Positions 44,800-55,543 of a stretch of DNA of 64,000 bases are shown here, piece by piece. The position numbers were made by a program, and so were the translations under genes. Numbering within the stretch: the first letter of the stretch is position 1; each line of letters opens with the position of its first letter. Source of the DNA: Microcebus murinus (lineage: Eukaryota; Chordata; Mammalia; Primates; Cheirogaleidae); the NCBI RefSeq assembly GCF_040939455.1, contig NC_134108.1, forward strand, positions 37,926,501-37,990,500, written 5' to 3'. The notes below the pieces were generated by a model. That model saw only the letters and a program-made list of their open reading frames with translations, made no database searches and had not been told where the DNA came from.

Positions 44800-47600
44800 T
44801 TTTTTGTTTTTTATAGAATATGTCTCAGAATCATGCTCTATGCATTCTAGAGATGCATAGAAATAATAGAGGTGGTTGATTTTACTTTTCCAAGTGACAT
44901 TTGAAGATACTTAGTCTGGCAAAGAAGTCCAAATCCCCAAAGTGCATTGTGTCCTATGCTCTGTGTTCCTCCTCTTAAATTTATGACAATGCTGACCTCT
45001 TTAAGATAATACAGCTAAGAATTTAAATTCATAAGGTGTGGAATTACTTTGGAGAAGAAAGGGTCTTCCAGAATTACTAACTTCATAAAAGACGTTGTAG
45101 AGTGTATTTGTTTCCCATCAAAGACAACCTTTTTTTGTATCCTGTGTAATTTAGTGGGAGTGTGTCTCATAAAAGGGGCTTTGAAATAAGAATCAAGGCG
45201 CCTCTGTTTCCTTTTCAAGTCCTGCCAGGACTGTCCAAGTCTTGCCTCAGCTTTGGGATGATTCAAAAGCGTTTCAAGAAGCAAAGTGCATTCCAATGGT
45301 GGACAAAATGGTCGTTGGAGTCTCTCAGTCCACAACTTCCAAAGTATGGGAGAAAATGAAGCAGGGGAAAAAATGGTGAGCTAGTGAGGGAGGACAACTT
45401 TAAGGATAGCAAAATAACGTGTGACTTTCTAGTCCAAACATTTTAAAGATAGGAAACGAATAAATTGTAGAAATAGCTATTTTCACCTTTTTTTTCAGTT
45501 TCACTACTGTTTACTGGAAGTAAATTTGTTGTGAAATAGATTTTCAGTAAGTAATCATAAAATGAGGCATACACATTTGGAAACTTAAGAAATGTTTGCA
45601 ATCCTAAAAGGACAATACAGTGTATTAAAATTAGTGGGAGCCCATCCTCCTTTCTATTCACTCTGCTTTCTTTGATTTTTCTTTATACTCACTCTTTTAA
45701 AAGCACAAAACTACAGTGCCCCAACATCTCTGTGGGTATACCTCAACCCTGAGCATATATTTGTAGGTGCCTATATTCCAGGTGTATTCATATATCACTG
45801 GGAGTGTGCATATCTGGGTAAGGGAAAACACATGTAAGATAAGGACAGAACAAAATAGCCTTAGTCTAGTTTGTATAGTTGAGGTCTTGGAAATTTTTCC
45901 TTACCTTTAACTATGTTAAAAAAAAAAAAAAAGCAAACCAGAAAGTTAGTATATTGACAGATTACTGTGTGAGATAGAATGTGGTTTGAAGAAAAATGAT
46001 TTGCAACTACCTTGTAAAAATTTAGGAAGCAAAAATCTATCTGTTCATTTTCTTCCTGGAAACTGCATTTGGTGTACCACTGCAACTGTTGGTCTTGTAG
46101 CCCATTGTATCTTTGTTTCCCATTTAGGCCACCCAAAACTTTCCATTCTTTACTCTATGAGACAGTTGTTATGGAAGTAATGCCAACAGAATGTTATTTG
46201 GCCTCATTATAATGAGCTGAAAATAAATCCCTATCCTTGGCCTTATGTCTTTAATAATAAGAAAGCTAGAATCTGTGCTTGTACTAGAGAATAGGCTGAA
46301 AGCACTAAGGATTAAGCAACCCTCCACCAGAAGCAGAGATGATGACCGTCAAAACAGTTGGAGCCAATACCCTCTCAATGTTCTGCTTCATGCTGCTAAT
46401 GACAGAGGTAAGCCACTATGGTGGTATGCCAGTAGTCCTAGCTATTCACTACTTGGGAGTATTGAGTTGGGAGAATTGCTTGAGCTCAGAAGTTTCAGAC
46501 CAGCCTGGGCAACATAGCAAGGGCCCATCTCTTAAAAAAAATAAGTAAATAAATAAGAATTTCCCTCATACTTACAGCTATAAGTTAAATGGATATTAAA
46601 TTAACTATAAAAACTTACTGAAATTACTAGGCAAATTAAAAATGAATACAGCATTACATACCCCCCAGCACTAAGGCTAACAAAAAAAAAAAGATTTCCT
46701 AAGGAATGATCAATGAAAATAAAATTTTGCATTTTTGTTTCAAGAAAAAGCTGAAATATTACTTTTGGAGAGGAAATAAGGGGAAAAATCGCAAAGATTG
46801 CAATTCTCAGTTCTATTTACTAGTCATGAGAACTTAGACACATGAATTTAATCTTCAGTTCCCTCATTGGAAAAACAATAACATCTGCCTTTCCTAAAAA
46901 TAAAAACAATAATAACTGCCTTCTTGCTTCTCATTGTGAAGTTGAGAAAATGTATAAAAATCATCTTGTAAATAATGAAATGCAAAATAATATTTGTTTG
47001 TTTGTACTTCACAAGTGCAAATCCTAGCCAGTTATTAAAAGATATCTGCTTCGGTTTGGTTGACTCAATCAGCTTCTCCTTCTCCCCCCCAAAAAGGAAT
47101 TTGAATGCTTTTGTGCATAACACTCCATTTTGCACTCCTGTTGACTTAGTCCAACTCAATTTAGTTGTTTGGAGAAACATCTTTGTAATTCAGGACAAAG
47201 CTCATTTCCTTTTCTAATGTGCCTTTCTTCAAAAGGAAACCTTGATTACGTAATATTATGATTATATATATTTACCTTTTAATAAAACATTTTGATGTAC
47301 ATCATTTTGCTTTATCAGAATATCTGTTTCTAATAAAGACATTGTTTCTGTAGCCCAACCCAATATAATAAGGTTTCTTTGAGTCTTGGCTAAGTGAATT
47401 TAATCATTACAGATTCTCCATGGAAGTCTCAACCAAAGCTGTGGTGTTTCTACATTTCATAAGGCTTCTGCTTTTTTTCTTTTTTTGTAAATTATTATTT
47501 TAAACAAGGTGCTATAAGAATGGCTATTTTATTTACAATTCTCTAATATATGATGCCTAGCCAGATTAATGATACTAAACACAGTGACAAAATTTCACAC
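44800..47600. other. Gap between FABP7 and SMPDL3A
   Basis: Apart from the FRAM-like fragment, AT-rich sequence without exons. FABP7 transcripts should end near its right border. Confidence 0.5.
46411..46555 (+). mobile_element. FRAM/Alu right-monomer fragment
   Basis: Alu right-monomer-like sequence (GTAGTCCTAGCTA, TTGGGAGAATTGCTTGAG, GACCAGCCTGGGCAACATAG) with an impure A-rich tail. It is diverged and lies between SMPDL3A and FABP7. Confidence 0.8.
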
Positions 47601-47608
47601 GTAAGATT

Positions 47609-47614
47609 TTTATT
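47609..47614 (-). terminator. FABP7: FABP7 polyadenylation signal
   Basis: An AATAAA hexamer on the minus strand lies about 280 nt after the FABP7 stop codon. The implied 3' UTR of about 0.3 kb is reasonable for this short mRNA. Confidence 0.6.
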
Positions 47615-47890
47615 CCAATTTGACTTGCATTCCAAAGGAAATTATAAAATGTATATTCTTTATAAAAAAGTGAAAATTTTTTAATGTGAATTATAAAACA
47701 TGATAAATTTGGAGATTAAAATTGGGCTAGTTACTTGGAGTAACAAATTTTTAAATCACCATTTTAAATCACCACACCAAGGATAACCTTCTAATTAGTG
47801 ATCAGCTGTGCTGTAATAGCAGGATAACACTGAGACTTGAGTAAACAGAAAAAATCAAAGAGCTTCTCCAGCGCCAGACCAGGAACTTTT

Positions 47891-47941
47891 CTATGCCTTC
47901 TCATAGTGGCGAACAGCAACCACATCCCCAAAAGTAAGAGT
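47891..47941 (-). CDS. FABP7: FABP7 exon 4 (coding part)
   Basis: This exon encodes residues 117-132 ([16 protein letters not shown]) and TAG at 47893-47891. It was missed by ORF length filters because it is short. It supplies R127 and Y129 of the ligand pocket. The acceptor is TGTTTCAG. Confidence 0.97.
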   Translation of the reverse strand, partial: TLTFGDVVAVRHYEKA

Positions 47942-50765
47942 CTGAAACATTCAAAAGATAATCAAATCTTTTTACACAGGAACATCAGTAGCTGAATTTT
48001 AAAGATTATCTCATGTGTAATCTAAATATTATGCAAAACAATTTTATGCATATTAAGCACGGCATAAGCTCTTCTTTTCTTAAAACAAACAAAAACCCCT
48101 TATATTTTTTCAGTGAATACTATGCATACATAGTTCATGTCTCTAAAATGAGAATCTAGTGCAAGCTGAAATTAACAATTTAGACTGAGGTCAAAAGAAT
48201 TTCTTTAGTCTTAAATTATCTGGGTAATTGAGCAAATTGGGGTGAGGAATGAATTGTCTACATTGTTGTCTCAGCTATCTGCTTTGAAAGTGAATGAAAT
48301 TTATGATAGGCTTTCAAAATAACAGTTTTCACTTCATAATCTATATAAATTTTGAGTAGGCTTTAGAAAATCACATCTTTTGAGCCAATGGCATTTGGAA
48401 TGACTTGTTCCAAAATCAACAGGAACATGTACATGTACAAATGTTCTCCTTGGTTTGGCTGCCATGTTTTAGCCTATGTGAACCCAGTGGTTAGGTGGGT
48501 CTGATGAGGAACATTGGCTTTATTACTTCAGTATCAAGTCCAACTTGAAAAATTGCTATAAAACCACTTTACAAAGTTTAGGGGGTTGTGGTGGTCATTA
48601 TTTTTATGTATTGCTGTGATTTTCAAGAGCATCCTGTATCCTCGCCACCCATTGTTTCAACTTTCCTTTTTGAACTCAGTATGGCCTGATTACAGCCACA
48701 CATGCCACAGTTGAGCTGTCTGCTTTTCTGTATGCAGGAAAAAACAGTGGAAGTAAAAGAGTGAAAGAGAAATTCAGATTGAATCTGTTAGAAATGAATC
48801 CTTTCTTTTGTTGATTATTGAAGAAAAAAAATGTGGATAAATATCCTTTAGCATGAAAGGAAAACTGTCCCTGTGCTCCCACCTCACATCCACAGAAGCA
48901 AAAATACCTCAATCTGATTGCAATAGACAGCTCTGATTGCAATAGTCAAGGGGGGGAAAAGGAAACAATAGTCGATTTTCTTAAATAATAACAACAAAAA
49001 CAAAATCTTTTCTGTTGTCAGAAAGAATATGTAAAGCAATCCGCCCCCACATGAATGAATGAGCCTACTTGACTTTGTCAATATCATCAAAATACTATTA
49101 GTCCACACAAAAAGTGTCTGAGGAAGGCTTGGTCAAGGCATAATACTCCCAGTTTGTGATGCTGCTCCATCATTAGAAAAATTATTTGTCAGGTAGGGAG
49201 GGAGAGAAGAAAGTGGGGATGAGGAGGAAGAGGAGAGGGGGAAGAGAGGCAGGGAAGAAGAGGGAGAGGAGAGGAGAGGGGATGGGCAGGGAGGGAGCAA
49301 GGGGAAGGGGTTGAGAAGGCTTGGGGAGAGGGTAAAAACCAAGAACTGTCATTACTTACCATAACCATTTTGCCATCTTTAATTTCTCTTACAAAATTTG
49401 TTTCTTTGCCATCCCATTTCTGTACATGAATGAGTTTGTCTCCATCCAGGCTAATAACAGACTGAGTGAGACCAACAACAAAATGCAGAACATAACAATG
49501 AGTACAAGTCAGATTTCTGATATGGAAAACAAATGACATGACTTTTGACAGAGTTATATAATTGAATAAATCGTAATCAACTAATTCTTTTGTTACCACA
49601 TCCTCTGTTACTTCTAGATTTATTATTATGTAAGTTCTAGTAATCCCTAATTTGATTAAAATGTGTATATCTACATGCAAAAACTTTATATATCATAAAT
49701 AAAAAATCCTAAAGTAGTGCTTTCTGACTAGTCACAGTTCTGGTTTGAACAAATCCTAAGAAAGGCAAATTGTTTATTTAGTTGATCTGAGACAACCAAA
49801 GGTATTAAACAAAGCCCAATCTTTCTTTTAAACAAGCACTATTAAATACTTTCTGAAATATGTTTGATACAAAATGTAAACAATGTATGGTAAGCAACAT
49901 ACACAGTCAAGATTTGAGCTATACAAGAAGTACCCATTGTTCAAGTACCCATGTGCTCACCAGTATGCTAAATTAACTTTGATCTCTTTCTCCCTAAACT
50001 GAAATCCTGAAAACATTCTCCACTTCCCAACATCTACTGGAAACCTTTATCTCTTATTCCTCCCTCCCCAACCTCATACCTGAAAAGAAGCAGCTTCTTA
50101 CCTTACAGTTTCTGTCATCTGCAGTGGTTTCATCAAACTCTTCTCCCAGATGGAAACTAATCTCTGTGTTCTTGAATGTGCTTTGAGTCCTAATCACCAC
50201 TTTGTCTCCTTCCTGACTGATAATCACTGTTGGCTTGGTCACATTTCCCACCTGCCTGGTGGCAAAGCCCACACCTAACGTAGCAAAGAGAAACAGTACA
50301 GTCAGCATCAACTTCCAAAATAGCTAACAAAGCAGGAATCTGCTTTCTGATGCTAGAATCCACATTCTAAAGTGTAAGTTTCATTAGAGCACGATTAGCC
50401 CATTAATGATGTAATAAAACTACTGAACACAATAAGTGGATGCAGGAAAAAAAAGTCACAGGAGTTTCACAATCTCCACAGAATATCAAATGCTCTGTTA
50501 TTTGGTCCTAGACATAAAAGCAGGAAAATGCCATGTTAAAAATCCATTCAGTGGGAAATGCATAGTCTAGCATCTGATTAGGACAACGTGATCTGTCTTT
50601 GTCTCTCGCTGACCTGATGGGTGAAAAGGGGAATCTGCATGTATCTGAAGGTGCAAGTTAAGAAGGAAACAGCAAGTCTTATTGTTACGTACCTAGAGCC
50701 TTCATGTACTCATCAAAGTTCTGGCTGTCTGTCAGCTTCCAGGTAGCGCAGAAAGCCTCCACCAT
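47891..50765 (-). CDS. FABP7: FABP7, brain fatty-acid-binding protein (4 exons)
   Basis: Coding exons are 50765-50693 (73 nt), 50274-50102 (173 nt), 49461-49360 (102 nt) and 47941-47891 (51 nt), the classic exon lengths of the intracellular lipid-binding protein family; together 132 codons plus stop. The protein starts [11 protein letters not shown] and ends VAVRHYEKA. The fatty-acid carboxylate ligands R107, R127 and Y129 are present, and the helix-turn-helix lid plus ten-strand beta-barrel length is complete. In the family, FABP7 is a cytosolic carrier of long-chain polyunsaturated fatty acids such as DHA in radial glia and astrocytes. High identity to human FABP7 (for example IREIKDGK-type and [15 protein letters not shown] motifs) separates it from FABP3 and FABP5. 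No disabling change was seen. Confidence 0.98.
49193..49335. repeat. GA-rich purine tract in FABP7 intron 3
   Basis: About 140 nt almost pure purine on the plus strand (GGAGGAAGAGGAGAGGGGGA and similar). In the transcript it is a long C/T tract starting about 25 nt after the exon 3 donor. Confidence 0.9.
49360..49461 (-). CDS. FABP7: FABP7 exon 3
   Basis: This 102-nt exon encodes residues 83-116 (SVISLDGDK to DGKMVM), including R107. The acceptor is CTCACTCAG and the donor is a consensus GTAAGT. A long pyrimidine tract follows the donor in the transcript (see 49193-49335). Confidence 0.98.
50102..50274 (-). CDS. FABP7: FABP7 exon 2
   Basis: This 173-nt exon encodes residues 25-82, between a GCTACGTTAG acceptor and a GTAAGA donor. 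It covers the helical lid end and the first beta-strands ([10 protein letters not shown] to DDRNCK). Confidence 0.98.
50693..50765 (-). CDS. FABP7: FABP7 exon 1 (coding part)
   Basis: This exon encodes residues 1-24 and one base of codon 25. The 73-nt length is invariant in the FABP family. The donor is CTAG|GTACGT. The start codon follows AGG ATGG, and this is the only ATG that yields the family N-terminus. Confidence 0.97.
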
Positions 50766-50839
50766 CCTTGCCTTTTCCCCTCTTTAGACAGGAGCGAGGA
50801 TCTTCTGGTCTTTGTGCCACTGCAGTTCAGAAGACCCTT

Positions 50840-51020
50840 TGCACCTCAGCAGCAGCTCTGCCCTCTTATTTGGAAGGAGAGCGGGCAAAAAGCCAACGAT
50901 CTGAATTGTAAACACACCCTCACCAGTGCCCCTCTCTTTCCAGAAGGCTGTCAGAGAGAGGGCATGGGAAGGGGGGCTCGGGAAGCTCCAATCCTCTTTT
51001 CGATTGGCTCAGGCCACTGG
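50840..51020 (-). promoter_or_regulatory. FABP7: FABP7 proximal promoter region
   Basis: About 100 nt upstream of the start codon the minus strand reads AAATAAG (50871-50865), a weak TATA-like box. A CCAAT box in good context lies at 51007-51003. The same site on the plus strand, TTGGC-TCAG-GCCAC (51004-51017), resembles an NFI palindrome with shortened spacing; NFI regulation of FABP7 is described in glioma cells. The transcription start is inferred, not seen. Confidence 0.5.
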
Positions 51021-52139
51021 GTTAGCGGAGTAGGTCGGCTTCCTCCCAATCCTCCCACTGCAGCCCTTATGCCTGAGAAAGCTCTGCGGGGATTCAATGG
51101 TGCTGGAGGCAGGAAATGGAAAAATGAGAGAGGGTCTTTCAGGTTCAGCAAGAAAAAAACTTGGCAAAGGCAATCTCAGACTGTGAGGAAAGAAAAAAGA
51201 CTCATAATAGGACATTCAGATTGATTTCCGTTAATGGCAAAGCTGGTTACAAATGAGGACCTCCTTAAAGAAAGCCACTGAAATGCTGGGCTTTCCAGAC
51301 AAAGGAGACTGAACAGTGTGTTTTATTTTCTCTCATATTTACAAGGAGAGCAAAACGCAGGCTAGAATACACCAAACTGGGAAAAGAGGAGGGGGAGGAG
51401 GTGTCAAAGCCTTCCCTAGATGTACTGCTTGGAGGCTGCTCTGACTGAGTGTCAACGGGAGGCTAAATAATTTTGCCCCCTGCCCAAGACAAACTGAGTG
51501 AACTTAAAGATCCCATTGTCCTTTCCAAGAATGTGAGAACCAGACTGAGTTGGAAAGGGGCCTAAATGAGAGTATGGATAGGACTTACTAATGAGGTACA
51601 AAAATAAAGAAAAGAATGCTCTTTTTCCACCTCCTTTAACAGATTATAGAATCCATGTGGAAAAACTAGACAGAAGATTATTTAGTAAGATTTTAAATGA
51701 CCTGCACTGTAGGACCTTTTCACTTCCTGAGGCCACATCTACATAAATACAATCCTTGTACGTGCTGGGAGTTAAGAATGGGAGAAGGGCAGAAATTAGA
51801 GAAGCGCTGGGAATCAGAAGCTCAAAATACCTTGAGGGTTCTAAGCAGTGTATTTAAAAGAGGGATCTCAAATTCCCTTTCTCCCATGTTCTTCCTGCTT
51901 AGAGCACCAATGAAAAGCAGCTTCCCTGCCTCTCATGGGGACAGAGCAAGGCAATCTGACTTGGCAATTCCTGCTCTTCTCTCTCCCTTCCCATTTAAAC
52001 ACAGCCCAGTGCCTTTCTGCTTCTGTCCACACCAAGTCCAACAGACAAAGTTCAGAAAGCATCTCATGCTGACTGCCTTCATCGTCATTCGATGTCGGTA
52101 TCTCAAAGGTGCTTATTTAACATAAATAATAGTCTTTCC
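51021..52139. other. FABP7 upstream flank
   Basis: Unique-looking, moderately GC-rich sequence without recognised repeats, a plausible place for glial enhancer elements. No exon was seen. Confidence 0.4.
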
Positions 52140-52480
52140 CCAAGCCTGATCTCCTTGCATTTTTCACTATGTTTGTGAATGGCACCATCATGTACTCAAC
52201 TGCACAAGCCAGAAATCTTAGAAATCATTTCTAATACTTTACCAGCTAAAATCAAATTCAATGCCATGGCCTATTTATTTCACTTCTTGAATATTTCTCT
52301 AATTTGACATTCTTCCCCCATCTCCACAACCACCATCTTAATTCAGGCAATTATTGGCTTTTACTATTTCTATGGCAGTAACTTCCCACCTGTGCATCCT
52401 AGAGCCACTCTAGATCTCGATGCCTTTCACTACACTGGAGCCTGAGGGGCCTTTTTGAATACAGATCTACATCTTCCTAG
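52140..52480. mobile_element. L2 fragments upstream of FABP7
   Basis: CCAGAAATCTTAGAAATCAT, CATCTTAATTCAGGCAATTA and AGTAACTTCCCACCTGTGCA read as internal L2. A further piece (CACTTCAAATGGCTTCCTTT) follows at 53410-53480, after the intervening L1 and LTR-like pieces. Confidence 0.5.
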
Positions 52481-52509
52481 TGACTAATAAAGTTGAGCAG
52501 CTTTCACGC

Positions 52510-52785
52510 GCTTCTCTACCATTTGTACTTCTTCATTAGTAAAGTGTTCAAATCTTCTACCTGTCTTAAACTGTGCTGTCTTCTTGCTATTGAATTATAA
52601 GAGTCCTTTATGTATCCTAGGTAAAATCATTTGTTGGGTATGTATTTTGCAAAAATTTCTTTCTTCTCATTTTCTTCATTTTCTTGATTGTGATAATGGT
52701 TTCCCTGATGTGTCCAAATTTATCACGTGTACACATTAAATATATGCAATCGATTTTATGTCAATCATACTATAGTAAAGCTATT
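52510..52785. mobile_element. L1 fragments
   Basis: 52510-52700 reads as antisense L1 ORF2 (GAGTCCTTTATGTATCCTAG, GTTGGGTATGTATTTTGCAA). The following 52710-52785 reads like an L1 3' end in plus orientation (ATCACGTGTACACATTAAAT to TACTATAGTAAAGC). Confidence 0.5.
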
Positions 52786-52799
52786 TAACAAAATCTAAA

Positions 52800-53420
52800 T
52801 CTGATCTTGTCCCTGTGGTACAGCAGATTATGCCACTCCAAAAATATACTTCTGTGGCATATTTTAAGATGGCTATATAGAGAAATTGCAGACATAAGAA
52901 CAGATCTAAAAAGCTGTCCTTTTGTAAAAGAAATTTACATCTATCTACATTAGTAAAGTAAACAGCAGATGTAGAAGCTTTCTCTGAGACCTCCTATCAC
53001 CCTAAAGATGGGCCTAAGAAAGATATCAAAATCTCACCCAGAGATTATCATTTATTCTTCTGAGGGAGAAGAGATAAAGTCCTGGGAGACTTTATCTGCA
53101 TAATAAGACAGGCTTTGTTCACAGTGTAGTTCCTTCCTTCACCCTCCCACAGTTTGTGACCAACACCCTCCAGAGCCCTCCAGTCCTCCCTAGTCCCTAT
53201 TTCTTTCCATGTGGCATAAAAAAAACTTAAGCATCTGGTCCTTCTTTGAGTCTCATATTTCGCGTGGTTCCCGTGCACATGTATACATAATAAATTTGTA
53301 TGCCTTTATCCTGTTAATCCATCTACTGCCAATTTATTCCAGAGACTCAAATTATGGAAAGTTCAGAGGGTGAAAGGAAAGTTCCTCCCCAGTCCTACAT
53401 CCCTCTCCTGCTTAAACCAC
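52800..53420 (+). mobile_element. Probable LTR remnant
   Basis: The segment from CTTGTCCCTGTGGTACAGCAG to the region after ACATAATAAATTTGTATGCC and CCTGTTAATCCATCTACTG resembles a retroviral LTR with a polyadenylation signal at about 53288. Borders were not resolved. Confidence 0.4.
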
Positions 53421-53942
53421 TTCAAATGGCTTCCTTTTGCTTTCAGGTTAAAGGCAAAAATTTATAGCATTGCCTATCCCAGGCTTGTCTCAACATTTGA
53501 AGAACTCAGGATAAGAATCCAAATGGAAGCACACATGTGGTATGTTTAAACAAAAGTTAGATAACAAATGATGCCCATAGCTTGGCCCACCACCTTGGCC
53601 AGTACTCAGATCTGCTCCTAATCATCTCACCAGGGCCATCCTATGATGCGTGTAGGCCTGAACAGTAGCACAGATCTGGTGGGGCAGACAGGGCGGACAC
53701 TGATCTGGAACCCAGAGTTTCAGGCAGTGAATGGAACCTCCTAAACTTGGGTTGGAGACTTAGGGATTAACCTGAACTTGGTGTTGTAGTGACATGAGCT
53801 TGAAGATGCCCTAAACTACCTTGAAAAGCTTGACTGGAAGCAACCCAGAAGACACAAAGCTTGAACAGTAAGCCCCCCTGACATCATTTGAGCTTCTGAA
53901 CCAAGTACCTAAAGCAGCCCCATCTAAGGAATTTTCATAAGT

Positions 53943-53964
53943 TCTCTCTCTCTCTCTCTCTCTC
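53943..53964 (+). repeat. (TC)n microsatellite
   Basis: A short pure TC run of about 11 units. Confidence 0.85.
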
Positions 53965-54590
53965 CCTCTTTTTCTAAAATTTAGATGACTAATCCATTTA
54001 TGCAAACCATTTCTATGGTAAACATTCTTAAATTAATAATTTATTTTGTTACCACAAAATATTCTTACATTTTTTCATCTAATAAATCATGTTTAAAGTG
54101 GTGGTATGTTTAAGTATCATTCTGAAGTATAGTAAATTATTCCATTTTCATATTCTAAAAATGTAAAATCATTGTGAACAAAGATGATATATTACACATC
54201 TTCATCTTAGCTCCTTATAGATCATGGGTGCTGAAATATTTGCCTATACCCATTTATTTCTTCCACTCTGTATATGAAGAATATGAGATGATATATTTAT
54301 TCTGATTTAAAGCATATATTTCTATAATTCTGATTCTTTTATACCTTATAGAAAACATAAAAGCCTCACATTTCGAGGCAGGTTTTGCTTGCATATTAAT
54401 TTCATAATAGGCAGAAACAAATACATATTGTTATACAGATCTCTATAGCAGAAATTTTAGGAAAAGCCATTTGACTATTTTTTAATTTTTTAATTTTTAA
54501 TTTCTATAGATATACTAATATAATAGTTGTACAGATTTATGGGGTACATATGATATTTTGATACAAGCATACAATGTGTAATGATTGAAT

Positions 54591-55543
54591 TGTTACAGTG
54601 AACCAGGTTCTTTGCCCACTACTCAAGAGGAAGCCAATACACTGAGACAGCAGGGGTTATAGCAGAGAAAAAGTTTAATATTGCCGGCTCCCTGTGAAGA
54701 GAGTGGAGGAAGTTCTCAAATCTGGCTCTCTGAGAATTTGGGAGAAAGGGTTTAAAGATAGTTTGGTGGGCAAAAGGCTAGGCAATTCAGTCTGCTAATT
54801 GGCTAGGTTTGAGGTAGGACCATAGGGGTATGGAAATCATCTTCTTGTGCTGAGTCAGTTCCTGGGTGGGGGGTCACAAGACCAGTTGAGTCAGTTCCTT
54901 GCTGTAGGCCACTTGTCTGAGGGGCTCAGCCACTCCACTGGAATGCAGGGCCTGGAAAATATCTCAAAAACTAGTCTTAGGTTTTACAGGGGTGATGTTA
55001 TCTACAGAGAGAGTTAAGAATCTTTATGACAGGCCGGGCGCGGTGGCTCACGCCTGTAATCCTAGCACTCTGGGAGGCCGAGGCGGGCGGATTGCTCGAG
55101 GTCAGGAGTTCGAAACCAGCCTGAGCAAGAGCGAGACCCCGTCTCTACTATAAAATAGAAAGAAATTAATTGGCCAACTAATATATATACAAAAATTTAG
55201 CCGGGCATGGTGGCGAATGCCTGTAGTCCCAGCTACTCGGGAGGCTGAGGCAGGAGGATTGCTTGAGCCAGGAGTTTGAGGTTGCTATGAGCTAGGCTGA
55301 CGCCATGGCACTCACTCAAGCCTGGGCAACAAAGCGAGACTCTGTCTCAAAAAAAAAAAAAAAAAAGAATCTTTATGACTATCAGCTATGTGACCCTTGA
55401 GTAGCAATTATAGGAAAGCTAAGTAGGAGACAATGGCTGGTTGTTATTATTATTTTTAACTATGCCTGTGCCTTTGCAGAGTTTAGGCCCTTACCACAAT
55501 TCTTGCCTTGCACTCTTTTATTAATTTGTAAAAGGCAGTTTCA
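54591..55543 (-). mobile_element. Solo ERV1-class LTR, interrupted by an Alu
   Basis: The insert starts TG and ends CA, flanked by a 4-bp duplication GAAT (54587-54590 and 55544-55547), as in class I endogenous retroviruses. Without the Alu it is about 600 bp. On the minus strand a promoter-like TTTAAACCC and a downstream TATTAAA polyadenylation-like signal followed by a CTGTCTCAGTG U5 region suggest minus orientation. No internal viral genes are present. Confidence 0.8.
55031..55364 (+). mobile_element. Lemur-type Alu inside an ERV1 LTR
   Basis: A full-length dimeric Alu, close to the lemur consensus, with the perfect 15-bp duplication AAGAATCTTTATGAC at 55016-55030 and 55365-55379. It interrupts the LTR at 54591-55543 and is the youngest layer of a three-level nest. 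Confidence 0.96.

Noticed and set aside
50054..50311. Alternative FABP7 N-terminus ([13 protein letters not shown]) reading in frame from intron 1 into exon 2
   Set aside because: The hydrophobic run is just the translated pyrimidine-rich acceptor region of intron 1. The normal exon 1 is intact with its consensus donor.
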